Positions 23,591 to 31,476 of a stretch of 64,000 nucleotides of DNA are shown one piece after another. The stretch covers positions 434,001-498,000 of the forward strand of contig NZ_BAABAE010000003.1 of NCBI RefSeq assembly GCF_039537265.1. The letters are read 5' to 3'. The DNA is from Terrimesophilobacter bigeumensis. GTDB taxonomy: Bacteria > Actinomycetota > Actinomycetes > Actinomycetales > Microbacteriaceae. Both the position numbers and the translations under genes were made by a program. Below the pieces are notes generated by a model. The model saw nothing but the letters and a program-made list of their open reading frames with translations, did not search any database and was not told the origin of the DNA. Each line of letters begins with the position of its first letter. The first letter of the stretch is position 1.

Positions 23591-23620
23591 TTGACTGGCC
23601 AGAAATATATATATATATTT
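23591..23620 (+). promoter_or_regulatory. Promoter and AT palindrome of the catabolic operon
   Basis: TTGACT (23591-23596) and TATATT (23614-23619) have 17-bp spacing. The -10 lies inside an 18-bp perfect palindrome, AAATATATATATATATTT (23603-23620), extraordinary in this G/C-rich DNA. It is a plausible operator for the GntR regulator encoded at the end of the operon. Confidence 0.6.
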
Positions 23621-23682
23621 ATGAGGAAGTCGGCCCTTAGGCGTCATGTGCGGAGATGCTGTGACACACCTCGTGAGCCGAC

Positions 23683-23718
23683 GTGCACCCTGCGAACGGC
23701 GACGCAGGGGTGATGCAC
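23683..23718 (+). promoter_or_regulatory. Hairpin in the ridA 5' leader
   Basis: GTGCACCCTGCG (23683-23694) can pair with CGCAGGGGTGATGCAC (23703-23718) with small bulges. It matches no riboswitch class that I recognise. Confidence 0.3.
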
Positions 23719-23757
23719 GAGAAAGCTCGCCCCTCGACCCTCCACGAAAGGCCACTC

Positions 23758-24156
23758 ATGCCGTACTCAGCAGTCAAAGCAGCTGGTGTCTTCGACACTC
23801 CTGCACCGATGTCGCAGTCGACCCTGACTCCGGCGGGCCGGACCTTGCACATCTCCGGGCAGACCCCGCAGGCCGAAGACGGTTCGACGGTAGCGGTCGG
23901 CGATATCACCGGTCAGACCGAGAAGGTGCTCGGCAACATCAAGGCGCTCGTCGAGCAGGCCGGCGGCAGCCTCGCCGACGTCTGCCGCATCGTCGTCTAC
24001 ATCGTCGACAGGTCCGATCTGCCGGCCGTGATGGAGGTGCGCAAGCGTATTCTTCCCGAGCCCTACCCCGCCACCACGGCGATTGTCGCCGGCGGCCTCG
24101 GAAACCGCGAATGGCTGGTTGAGATCGAAGCGACCGCCGTGCTGGCCGACGCATAA
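23758..24156 (+). CDS. RidA family protein (enamine/imine deaminase-like)
   Basis: A 132-residue YjgF/YER057c/UK114-fold protein; homotrimers hydrolyse reactive enamines and imines to ketones plus ammonia. Family features: LHISGQTPQAEDG near residues 29-41, GDITGQTEKVLGNIKALVEQAG near 48-69, the catalytic-type Arg in CRIVVYI near 79 and the C-terminal WLVEIEATAVLA. As first gene of a catabolic operon it probably belongs to a non-housekeeping RidA subfamily acting on a pathway intermediate. TAATG overlap with the next gene. ATG 23758 has AAAGG upstream. Confidence 0.9.
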   Translation: MPYSAVKAAGVFDTPAPMSQSTLTPAGRTLHISGQTPQAEDGSTVAVGDITGQTEKVLGNIKALVEQAGGSLADVCRIVVYIVDRSDLPAVMEVRKRILPEPYPATTAIVAGGLGNREWLVEIEATAVLADA

Positions 24157-25442
24157 TGAGCCAGCTACCTCCGGAGACCGGCGCCGGTCAGAACCTGGTT
24201 CTGTTGGCGGGTCAGCTGTTGGATGGTAACGGCGGTGCCACGACTGATGTCGCGGTCCGGATCGAAGGGGAGAGGATCACCGCAATTGGCGCGCGCGGTG
24301 ACGACGCGCTCACCGCCGACGCTACGGTCATCGATTTGGGCGGCTCGACCCTGATGCCGGGGATGATCGACGCCCACATGCACTTCTTCGGCGTGCCCAG
24401 CGACGCCTCCAACACCATGCGGTTCGAGACTCTTCCCTACCGCGCGTTTCGGGCCGCCGGGGAAGCGAAGCGGATGCTCGATGCCGGCATCACCTCCGCT
24501 CGCTGCCTCGGATCCGCGGTGGGCCCGGACATGCGCCGCGTCATGCGAGAGGGCCTGATCCCCGGGCCCCGGCTGGAAGTCTCGGGCGACTTCATTTGCT
24601 CGACGGCCGGTACCTGGGACCACTTCAACGTGCCGATGGAATGGGTGGCGAAGCAGGGCATCATCGCCGATGGGCCCGACGAGTGCCGCAAGATGGTGCG
24701 CACGCGCATCCGTCAGGGGGCGACCGTCATCAAGATCGGCGTTTCGAAGGGTGCGCTGGGACACCGCTTCCGCCCCTGGGGGGAGGACCCATACAACGAG
24801 GCACCCGGTTTCTCGCTGGCTGAGATCCGGGCCGTGACCGACGAGGCGCACCTCAACGGACTCGAAGTCAGCGCCCACTGCATCGGCGAACCGCAGGTGC
24901 AGCTCGCTCTCGACGGGGGCGTCGACATCATCGAGCACGGCTTCGGGATTACTGACGCCACCCGCGACCGTCTCGCGGCGGAGGGCAAATGGGTGGTGAC
25001 CACACTTTCGCACCCGTACCTGCACCACGCCGCAGCCGACGAGTTCGGCTATCCGGCCTGGAAGAAGGAGGCGTTCGCGAAGCACGTCGACGCGATCAGC
25101 AGCGACTTCGCGAAGGGGCTGGAAGCCGGCGTCAGGTATGCGCTCGGCAGTGACAACATCGGCTGGCCGACGCACCCACAGGGGGCGATGGCGCTGGAGT
25201 TCGAACTCGCCGAGCGCTGGGGGATGTCGGCAGGCGATGCAGTCGTGGCAGGCACCCGCTCCGGCGCCCAGGTCATGCGCACCGACCACCTCGTCGGGAC
25301 GGTCGAAGTGGGCAAGCTCGCCGATATCATCGCGCTCGACGGCGACCTCTTGCGCGATATCACGCTCCTACGCACACCGCAGATGGTGATGCAGGGCGGC
25401 GAGGTCGTCGTCGCGCCGACCGAATCCGCCTCGCTTCGGTGA
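24156..25442 (+). CDS. Metal-dependent amidohydrolase
   Basis: A 428-residue amidohydrolase-superfamily TIM barrel with the composite beta domain at both ends. Metal ligands: HMHF near residue 72-75 after GMIDA, a Lys in VIKIGVSKG near 194 that may be carboxylated, His in VSAHCIGE near 236 and IIEHGFG near 258, and Asp in ALGSDNIG near 332. It resembles imidazolonepropionase/prolidase-like amidohydrolases. It probably cleaves a C-N bond, possibly in a cyclic substrate, early in the island pathway. The start overlaps the ridA stop by 1 nt. Confidence 0.88.
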   Translation: MSQLPPETGAGQNLVLLAGQLLDGNGGATTDVAVRIEGERITAIGARGDDALTADATVIDLGGSTLMPGMIDAHMHFFGVPSDASNTMRFETLPYRAFRAAGEAKRMLDAGITSARCLGSAVGPDMRRVMREGLIPGPRLEVSGDFICSTAGTWDHFNVPMEWVAKQGIIADGPDECRKMVRTRIRQGATVIKIGVSKGALGHRFRPWGEDPYNEAPGFSLAEIRAVTDEAHLNGLEVSAHCIGEPQVQLALDGGVDIIEHGFGITDATRDRLAAEGKWVVTTLSHPYLHHAAADEFGYPAWKKEAFAKHVDAISSDFAKGLEAGVRYALGSDNIGWPTHPQGAMALEFELAERWGMSAGDAVVAGTRSGAQVMRTDHLVGTVEVGKLADIIALDGDLLRDITLLRTPQMVMQGGEVVVAPTESASLR

Positions 25443-25480
25443 GCCCGAGAGACACATCAGATACCCATGCAGTACCCGAT

Positions 25481-25496
25481 AATGCCCGCGGGCATT
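25481..25496. promoter_or_regulatory. 16-bp perfect palindrome before the binding-protein gene
   Basis: AATGCCCGCGGGCATT lies between the amidohydrolase and the ABC binding protein, just before its GGAAAGAAGG ribosome site. It may be an mRNA hairpin that raises binding-protein yield relative to the permease, or an operator. Confidence 0.4.
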
Positions 25497-25514
25497 GGAA
25501 AGAAGGCACCAATA

Positions 25515-26393
25515 ATGAAGGTATACGGCAAGGTCACAACGATCGCGGCATCTGTCGTCGTTGTCGGCGCAGCGCTGAGCGGCTGCGCGACAGACGATGG
25601 CGCGGTGGCACCAAAGCCCGACGATGACGCGGTCATCGCCGAAATCGCAGACATGGTCCCCAAGGAGTTCACCGACCTCGTCTACGTTCTCGACGCCACC
25701 TATCCTCCGCTCTCCTACCAGGACGCGTCGGGCAAGATGACCGGCGTCGAGTTCGATCTCGGAATGGAGGCGTTCTCCCGCGCTGGCATCACTGCTGATG
25801 TGCAGCCCTCGGGGTTCGACGCGATCATCCCGGGAATCCAGGCAGGCAAGTACGATGTGAGCGCGTTCAACGACAATGCCGAGCGCCAGAAGATTTTCGA
25901 CTTCGTCGACCTCTTCCAGTCGGGCAGTTCGATCATCGTGTCGCACGACAACCCGAAGTCCCTCACGATCAATACGCTCTGCGGTCACAAGGTCGCGGTC
26001 CAACTCGGCTCCCAGCAGGAGACCACCGTCGCGCCGTCGCTGAACGAGGCGTGCCAGGCGGCCGGAGAGGATGCCTTCGAGGTCATCACCTACAACAGCG
26101 GCAACGAAGCGGTCCTCGCGGTGATCAGCAAGCGCGCTGACGCCGTGCTCACCGAGACGATCAGTGCGGGTTACGCGGTCACGGAGAACCCGGATGATCT
26201 GGCCATCACCGATGACGAGCCGCTCGACCCGCATCCTGTCGCGCTCGGCATGATGAAGGACACCGGGCTCGCCGAAGCCCTGCAAGCGGCTCTGCAGTCG
26301 ATGATGGATGACGGGACGTACGCGAGGATCCTGGCCGACTGGGGCATGGGCTCCCTCTCGATCGACTCGGCGACCATCAACGCGGGAACGTAA
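25515..26393 (+). CDS. ABC transporter substrate-binding lipoprotein, amino-acid type
   Basis: A 292-residue family 3 solute-binding protein. Lipobox LSGC puts the lipidated Cys at residue 22. The mature part shows the family pattern VLDATYPPLSYQDASGKMTGVEFDLGMEA, with an aromatic and acidic ligand pocket, and GFDAIIPGIQAGKYDV. An unusual Cys pair (TLCGHK and EACQAAG) may form a disulfide. It delivers a polar, probably amino-group-bearing ligand to the permease/ATPase that follow. ATG 25515 is used rather than the upstream in-frame ATGs, since it yields the proper signal peptide. Confidence 0.9.
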   Translation: MKVYGKVTTIAASVVVVGAALSGCATDDGAVAPKPDDDAVIAEIADMVPKEFTDLVYVLDATYPPLSYQDASGKMTGVEFDLGMEAFSRAGITADVQPSGFDAIIPGIQAGKYDVSAFNDNAERQKIFDFVDLFQSGSSIIVSHDNPKSLTINTLCGHKVAVQLGSQQETTVAPSLNEACQAAGEDAFEVITYNSGNEAVLAVISKRADAVLTETISAGYAVTENPDDLAITDDEPLDPHPVALGMMKDTGLAEALQAALQSMMDDGTYARILADWGMGSLSIDSATINAGT

Positions 26394-26397
26394 TACC

Positions 26398-27342
26398 ATG
26401 GCGATCGATCTGTCGGCGTCGACGGTCGACGTTGCACAGATGAAGGTCGTCCCGCGCAGGCATCCCTGGCGCTGGGTCGGGGTCGCGATCGTGCTCATCA
26501 CGGTCGCGACCCTGATCCAGGGTTTCCTCACCAACCCTCGCTATCAATGGGGCGTCGTGGGAGATTACCTCCTGTCCGGGGCGGTGCTGGCCGGGCTCGG
26601 GCGCACTCTGCAGCTCACCGCGATCGCAATGACGATCGCAATCATCCTCGGCATCGTCCTGGCGCTGATGCGACTGTCGCAGAACCCTGTACTGCGTGTG
26701 GTGGCCGGGGCGTTCGTGTGGCTCTTCCGGGGTACTCCGCTGCTCGTGCAACTGCTGTTCTGGAACTTCATCTCGGCGCTCTTCCCCACGATCTCGATCG
26801 GGGTACCTCTCCTCGGCCCCGAGTTCGTGAGTTTCGATGCGAATACCGTGATTCCCACATTCGTCGCCGCGATTCTGGGACTGGCCCTGTACGAGTCGGC
26901 CTACATGTCCGAAATCGTGCGCGCCGGAATCCTCTCGGTCGATCGCGGGCAGTTCGAGGCGGCGCAGTCCATCGGGATGCGGCGATCGCTACTGATGCGC
27001 AAGATCGTGCTCCCGCAGGCGATGCGCGTCATCATTCCACCGACCGGCAACGAGACGATCGGCATGCTGAAGTTCTCCTCGCTGGTCAGCGTCATCGGGC
27101 TGCCCGAACTGCTCAACTCCGTGCAGTTGATCTATGCGCGCACTTTCGAGACGATCCCCATGCTGATCGTGGCCACCATCTGGTATCTCGTCGTGACCAC
27201 GGTGCTGACGATCGGACAGTTCTTCATCGAACGCTACTTCGGCCGTGGCGCTCGGCCGCAAGCGCAGGGCACGCCCATCGGGCAGTTCCTTCGTAAGGCG
27301 TTCACATTCCACGACAAGTCCCGGAAGGAATCCGCACAATGA
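26398..27342 (+). CDS. ABC transporter permease, polar amino acid (HisM/GlnP) family
   Basis: A 314-residue membrane protein with an N-terminal helix and about five core helices. GLGRTLQLTAIAMTIAIILGI near residue 68 begins the HisM-type domain; FRGTPLLVQLLFWNF near 109-123 and the EAA-like loop EAAQSIGMRRSLLMRKIVLPQAMRVIIPP near 187-215 are diagnostic. A single permease gene suggests a homodimer. Four nt after the binding-protein gene, and its stop overlaps the ATPase start (ATGA). Confidence 0.92.
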   Translation: MAIDLSASTVDVAQMKVVPRRHPWRWVGVAIVLITVATLIQGFLTNPRYQWGVVGDYLLSGAVLAGLGRTLQLTAIAMTIAIILGIVLALMRLSQNPVLRVVAGAFVWLFRGTPLLVQLLFWNFISALFPTISIGVPLLGPEFVSFDANTVIPTFVAAILGLALYESAYMSEIVRAGILSVDRGQFEAAQSIGMRRSLLMRKIVLPQAMRVIIPPTGNETIGMLKFSSLVSVIGLPELLNSVQLIYARTFETIPMLIVATIWYLVVTTVLTIGQFFIERYFGRGARPQAQGTPIGQFLRKAFTFHDKSRKESAQ

Positions 27343-28103
27343 GCTCAGCGATCATCTCCGCGCGCGGAGTGCAGAAGAGCTTTGGTCGGGTGGATGTCCT
27401 GAAGGGGATCGACCTGGACCTCTTCGAAGGGCAGGTGATGTGTCTGCTGGGGCCATCCGGCTCCGGCAAGAGCACGTTTCTGCGATGCGTCAACCATCTC
27501 GAGTCGGTCTCCGGCGGTGTGCTCACCGTACACGGCCAGCTGGTCGGATACCGTGAACGCAGAGGCAGGCTCTACGAGTCGTCGGAGGCGGAGATCTGCC
27601 GGGATCGTTCCGACATCGGGATGGTCTTCCAACACTTCAATCTGTTCCCGCATATGACGGTGCTGGAGAACCTCACCATCGGCCCGGTAACGGTGCGAGG
27701 GAAGTCGCGAAAGGCCGCGGCGGTGCGGGCCGTCGAGTTGTTGGACCAGGTCGGCCTGGGAGACAAGCTGAAGGCGTACCCGCGACAGCTGTCGGGCGGG
27801 CAGCAGCAGCGGGTGGCCATCGCCAGGGCGCTCGCGATGGAGCCGCGGCTGATGCTCTTCGACGAGCCGACCAGCGCGCTCGATCCGGAACTCGTGGGCG
27901 ACGTGCTCGCCGTCATGAAGAACCTCGCGTCGGAGGGGATGACGATGCTTGTCGTTACCCATGAGATGGGATTCGCCCGTGAGGTCGCCGATGTCGTTGT
28001 CTTCATGGACGGTGGCGTCGTCGTGGAGTCCGGCCCTCCCGGTGAGGTGCTCGACAACCCCAGGAACGAGCGGACGCGGGCCTTCTTGTCGGCGGTGCTC
28101 TGA
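27339..28103 (+). CDS. ABC transporter ATP-binding protein, amino-acid type
   Basis: A 254-residue GlnQ/HisP-like ATPase. Walker A GPSGSGKST near residues 39-47, Q-loop MVFQHFNLFPHMTVLENL near 94-111, signature LSGGQQQRVAIARAL near 148-162, Walker B LMLFDEPTSALDPE near 169-182 and the switch VTHEMGFAREVAD near 204-216. An insert (VHGQLVGYRERRGRLYESS) near residue 64-82 is common in this family. Energises import of the operon substrate. It overlaps the next gene by one base (TGATG). Confidence 0.94.
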   Translation: MSSAIISARGVQKSFGRVDVLKGIDLDLFEGQVMCLLGPSGSGKSTFLRCVNHLESVSGGVLTVHGQLVGYRERRGRLYESSEAEICRDRSDIGMVFQHFNLFPHMTVLENLTIGPVTVRGKSRKAAAVRAVELLDQVGLGDKLKAYPRQLSGGQQQRVAIARALAMEPRLMLFDEPTSALDPELVGDVLAVMKNLASEGMTMLVVTHEMGFAREVADVVVFMDGGVVVESGPPGEVLDNPRNERTRAFLSAVL

Positions 28104-28843
28104 TGGTCACCCTGATCGCGGAAGAGCATGTGCTCGCCCCGAAGGCGGCGATGACGGTGGAGCTCCGGCAGGGACAGGTGCTGCGCGTCACCGACCTCGA
28201 GGGGCAGCAGGTGGTCGACATGGCCGTCTGGAACTTACACAACCTGCGAGAGAAGCTATCGACTTCGTACTCGCGGACGCGTTACTTCCCGCCAGAGGGA
28301 CAGTCGTTCCGCCCGCGTATGACCGTGCAGCAGGGCGACTGGGTGATGTCTGGACTCTGTCGTCCTCTCATGACGATCCTTACGGAGACCGCCGACCCCC
28401 CGGGGACCCACGGTGTGCACCACCGCATGTGCAATGCCTTCTTCTACGCCTCGCACGGGGCAGGCATTCGGGACGGCTGCTTCGAGCAGCTCGCCGCCGT
28501 CGCCGCCCCGTACGGAGTGCCCGCCGAAGATATCCCCGACTCATTCGATATCTTCCAGAACTACCCCTACGACGTCGATGCGGAGGGATTTCTTGTCAAG
28601 GATCCCGTGACGCGGCCCGGTGACTACATCGAGTTCCGTGCAGAGATGGATCTGCTCGTCGCTTTGAGCAACTGTCCCGATGACGAGGTCGCCGCGGCCA
28701 ACGCGTTCCACTGCACGAGCACCGGAGTTCAGGTGCGCGACGACCCCGAGTGGGTCGCTCGTCCGGTGCTGGATCCGCGCGAGTGGCTCCTCGAGCAACT
28801 GCGCGTGCGCGGGATCGATCCGTTGGGCGCAGCCCATGTATGA
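28103..28843 (+). CDS. DUF1989 (urea carboxylase-associated) family protein
   Basis: A 246-residue cytosolic protein of the DUF1989/urea-carboxylase-associated family, with LRVTDLEGQQVVDMAVWNL near residues 29-47, STSYSRTRYFPPEG, the HHRMCNAFFYA motif and the C-terminal DLLVALSNCPDD motif. Conserved Asp, His and Cys residues suggest a metal site. Relatives are encoded near urea carboxylase and amine-catabolism genes, but the reaction is unknown. Its presence argues that the imported compound contains nitrogen released as urea, carbamate or a related group; that is inference. Confidence 0.85.
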   Translation: MVTLIAEEHVLAPKAAMTVELRQGQVLRVTDLEGQQVVDMAVWNLHNLREKLSTSYSRTRYFPPEGQSFRPRMTVQQGDWVMSGLCRPLMTILTETADPPGTHGVHHRMCNAFFYASHGAGIRDGCFEQLAAVAAPYGVPAEDIPDSFDIFQNYPYDVDAEGFLVKDPVTRPGDYIEFRAEMDLLVALSNCPDDEVAAANAFHCTSTGVQVRDDPEWVARPVLDPREWLLEQLRVRGIDPLGAAHV

Positions 28844-29663
28844 GGCGACACCGATCGTAAACGGATTCCCCGGAAAGACCGAGACGCATGGCTCGTTCGG
28901 CTGGAGCAGCGTCTGGTTGCTGCGCGGATTCGACCGCGTGATCATCGTGGAGACCGGCCCTCCGTCCTATCTTCCACTGATCACGACCGCACTGAGTGAA
29001 CTCGGACTGGGGACGAACGAGGTGACGGATGTGCTGATCACCCATGCGCACTGGGATCACCTGGGCAACATCAGCCTGTTTCCGCAGGCCCGGCGATGGA
29101 TCGGCCGTGTCGAATACGAGTGGGCGCTCTCCCAGGCTCCCGACGAGCCTTTCGTCTCGCAGCCTCTTCTGGGTGCGTTGTCGCATCCGCAGGGTCTTCT
29201 CCGATTGATCGACGGCGAGAGCGAGCTCGTCGCTGGGGTTCGCGCGCACAACGTGCCCGGGCACACGCCGGGACACCTCGCGTTCGCCGTTGACACGACC
29301 GAGGGACCGAAGCTGTTCACCGGGGACGCGGCCAAGAACATCCACGAGCTCGAGTCGGTCGCGGTCGATTCCGCCGTGGACCGAGGGCTCGGCGCGCGGA
29401 GTGTGACCTGGATCCGCGAGTTCGCACGGAACACGGGTTCCTCAGTGGTTCCCGGCCATGACGTCGAATGTGAGCTGACGGGTCACGGATGGCAGCGGCG
29501 GTCCGAACAGCGGGCCGAGATCCAGTTCTTTCATCGGCGCGACGCACCTCCTGCGCGCATCAGCCTGAGCGATGCGGAACTCGGTCCTGTGGCAGTCGAA
29601 CCCTTTCCACCGGAGTGCGGGATGCCGCGCCCCTCCATTAACGAACAAGCAAACGCGGAGTAG
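28836..29663 (+). CDS. Metallo-beta-lactamase-fold hydrolase (lactonase/glyoxalase II-like)
   Basis: A 275-residue MBL enzyme with an intact dinuclear zinc motif HAHWDH near residues 69-74, His in VPGHTPGH near 142, Asp in LFTGDAAKN near 164 and a late His in VVPGHDVE near 209. The arrangement resembles N-acyl-homoserine lactonases and other lactone- or thioester-cleaving members. In this operon it could open a lactone formed by the dehydrogenase-like SDR encoded downstream. ATG 28836 overlaps the DUF1989 gene by 8 nt. Confidence 0.86.
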   Translation: MYEATPIVNGFPGKTETHGSFGWSSVWLLRGFDRVIIVETGPPSYLPLITTALSELGLGTNEVTDVLITHAHWDHLGNISLFPQARRWIGRVEYEWALSQAPDEPFVSQPLLGALSHPQGLLRLIDGESELVAGVRAHNVPGHTPGHLAFAVDTTEGPKLFTGDAAKNIHELESVAVDSAVDRGLGARSVTWIREFARNTGSSVVPGHDVECELTGHGWQRRSEQRAEIQFFHRRDAPPARISLSDAELGPVAVEPFPPECGMPRPSINEQANAE

Positions 29664-29665
29664 TA

Positions 29666-30649
29666 ATGCATTCGGATCGCAAAAGCGTGACCGTGACCAC
29701 GAATTACCTTCATCCTGGAGGCCCAGTGGAACGGCTCCTGCGGGAGGCCGGTTTCGAGGTTCGCTTCTCTTCTGAGGTCTTGAGACGAGGGACCGAGTGG
29801 ACGGTCCATGAGCACATCCCACAGACGGATGCCCTGATCCTTGGTACCGAACCACTGACTGCGAGTGATCTCGCCGCCATCGATGGGTTGGAGATCGTGG
29901 CGCGGACGGGCGCTGGGTACGACAACGTCGATATCGCCGCCGCCGACGTAAACGGCATCGCGGTCTGCAATACCCCCGGTGCCAATCGACAGTCCGTCGT
30001 CGAACTCACCATCGGTCTTCTCCTGAATCTCGCCCGTGACCTCCCGGCGAACATCAATGCCACCGCACGCGCGGAGTGGCCGCAGAATAGTGGGTCGGAG
30101 CTCTCCGGATCCGTGCTGGGCATCCTGGGCGTGGGTGCCATTGGGCGATCCGTCGCCCAGAGTGCGCGCGCGCTGGGGATGTCGGTCATCGGCCACGACC
30201 CGTGGGTGGGCGCGGACGACATGGCCGCGGTAGGGGTTGAGGCGGTGACGCTCGATGAGTTGCTGTGTCGAGCGGATTATGTCTCCCTGCACATCGCCCT
30301 CACTGAGGAGACACGCAACCTCATTGATCGCAGTGCGTTTCGCCGTATGAAGAATTCCGCGTTTCTGGTCAATACATCGCGAGGGGGGATCGTGAATGAG
30401 CGCGATCTGATCTCGGCGCTGCAGGACGGGGAGATTGCCGGAGCGGCGTTGGATGTGATCGAGCGTGAGCCGGTCACCTCCGCCGATCCTCTGCTGACTG
30501 CGCCGAACCTTCTGCTCACTGCGCATATCGCCGGCGCGACGAATCAGGCGCGCCAGCGATCGGCCGAGATCGCCGTGCAGCAGATCGTCGACTTCTTCGC
30601 CGGCCGGGTGCCGGCGCATCAGGTGAACCTATCGAAGGTGACCGAATGA
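29666..30649 (+). CDS. D-2-hydroxyacid dehydrogenase (NAD-dependent, PGDH-like)
   Basis: A 327-residue dehydrogenase of the phosphoglycerate/glyoxylate reductase group. Substrate-domain motif VARTGAGYDNVD near residues 76-87, NAD-binding GILGVGAIGR near 153-162 with Asp in GHDPW for NAD preference, and the catalytic Arg about 238 (NTSRGGIV), Glu about 267 (REP) and His about 287 (TAHIAG). It likely oxidises a 2-hydroxy acid, or reduces a 2-keto acid, in the four-carbon route. Two nt after the MBL gene, ATGA overlap with the next. Confidence 0.9.
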   Translation: MHSDRKSVTVTTNYLHPGGPVERLLREAGFEVRFSSEVLRRGTEWTVHEHIPQTDALILGTEPLTASDLAAIDGLEIVARTGAGYDNVDIAAADVNGIAVCNTPGANRQSVVELTIGLLLNLARDLPANINATARAEWPQNSGSELSGSVLGILGVGAIGRSVAQSARALGMSVIGHDPWVGADDMAAVGVEAVTLDELLCRADYVSLHIALTEETRNLIDRSAFRRMKNSAFLVNTSRGGIVNERDLISALQDGEIAGAALDVIEREPVTSADPLLTAPNLLLTAHIAGATNQARQRSAEIAVQQIVDFFAGRVPAHQVNLSKVTE

Positions 30650-31476
30650 TTGATCAGAGGATCGCTCCGCCGCTCCGAGACGCCGATGGCGACGGTCTGC
30701 GGTTCGCGGCGAACCTTAAGTGGCTGTTCACTGACGTTCCGATAGAGGACAGGATCAGGGTGGCTGCTGAGCATGGATTCCGCGCCGTCGAATACCCGGC
30801 TCCTTACGAATTCTCCGTTGATTCGTTGCGAAGAATGCTCACGCAGGGCGGTGTGGAACTCGCGCTGATCAACACTCCGCCGCGAACGGAGTCCGGGCGG
30901 ACGGTGACTGGGATCGCCTGCGACCCGTCCCTGCGGACGGAGTTCCGTTCTGGTGTCGAGCTGGCCCTCGAGTACGCAGCAGGGTTGGACGTGCCATTGG
31001 TCCATGTCGTTGCCGGGCCCGTCCCTGCTGACGTGCCCTTCGAGCGAGCATGGGCGGAATACCTGCTCAATATCGCGTGGGCCTCCGAGATTGCGAGGTC
31101 CACGGGCATCACCCTGCTCATCGAGCCGCAGAACCTACGGAGCTCACCGGGATTCGCACTCACATCACAGGGCCAGGCCGCAAGCGTCATCGACGCCGTC
31201 GGCTCCGATCGGCTGAGACTCCTCTTCGACGTCTTCCATGTGCAGGTGCAGGAGGGCGGTGTGACAGAGAAGTTGGTACGATTCGCGCCGATCATCGGAC
31301 ACATTCAGATCGCAGACGCGCCGGATCGCACGGAACCCGGTACCGGAGAGCTGTCGTGGAGGCATGTCTTCCGACAGCTGAAGCAGATCGGCTATCGCGG
31401 CTGGATTGGATGCGAGTACTCCGCGACGACACCTGAGGGACTACGGGTGGACTGGCTGAAAACCTGGGAGGAATGA
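30646..31476 (+). CDS. Hydroxypyruvate isomerase-like (Hyi/OtnI family) TIM-barrel isomerase
   Basis: A 276-residue xylose-isomerase-like TIM barrel. N-terminal FAANLKWLFTDVPIEDRI matches the Hyi family signature. Metal ligands are likely Glu in LLIEPQN near residue 144, Asp in LLFDVFHVQ near 193, and Glu in GCEYSAT near 262. OtnI, of this family, isomerises 2-oxo-tetronate to 3-oxo-tetronate ahead of OtnK and OtnC, which are encoded next here, so the same role is the leading hypothesis. Overlaps both neighbours by 4 nt. Confidence 0.86.
   Translation: MIDQRIAPPLRDADGDGLRFAANLKWLFTDVPIEDRIRVAAEHGFRAVEYPAPYEFSVDSLRRMLTQGGVELALINTPPRTESGRTVTGIACDPSLRTEFRSGVELALEYAAGLDVPLVHVVAGPVPADVPFERAWAEYLLNIAWASEIARSTGITLLIEPQNLRSSPGFALTSQGQAASVIDAVGSDRLRLLFDVFHVQVQEGGVTEKLVRFAPIIGHIQIADAPDRTEPGTGELSWRHVFRQLKQIGYRGWIGCEYSATTPEGLRVDWLKTWEE

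Larger units (their letters stand above)
23190..23757. other. 568-bp gap: transposase remnant, AT-rich promoter and leader of the catabolic operon
   Basis: No intact gene. Near htpX the arms GGAGCGCG and CGCGCTCC (about 23219-23280) may form a terminator. A decayed IS256-type transposase end occupies about 23328-23430 on the minus strand. An AT-rich palindrome with promoter elements is at 23591-23620, then a leader of about 130 nt with a hairpin at 23683-23718 leads to the ridA gene. Confidence 0.6.

Noticed and set aside
23304..23594. Plus-strand 96-codon frame in the gap after htpX
   Set aside because: It runs antisense through the transposase fossil, has no ribosome site and shows no family similarity.
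23620..23757. Possible guanidine (ykkC) or other riboswitch ahead of the RidA/DUF1989 operon
   Set aside because: A bulged hairpin is present, but none of the conserved ykkC segments could be found.
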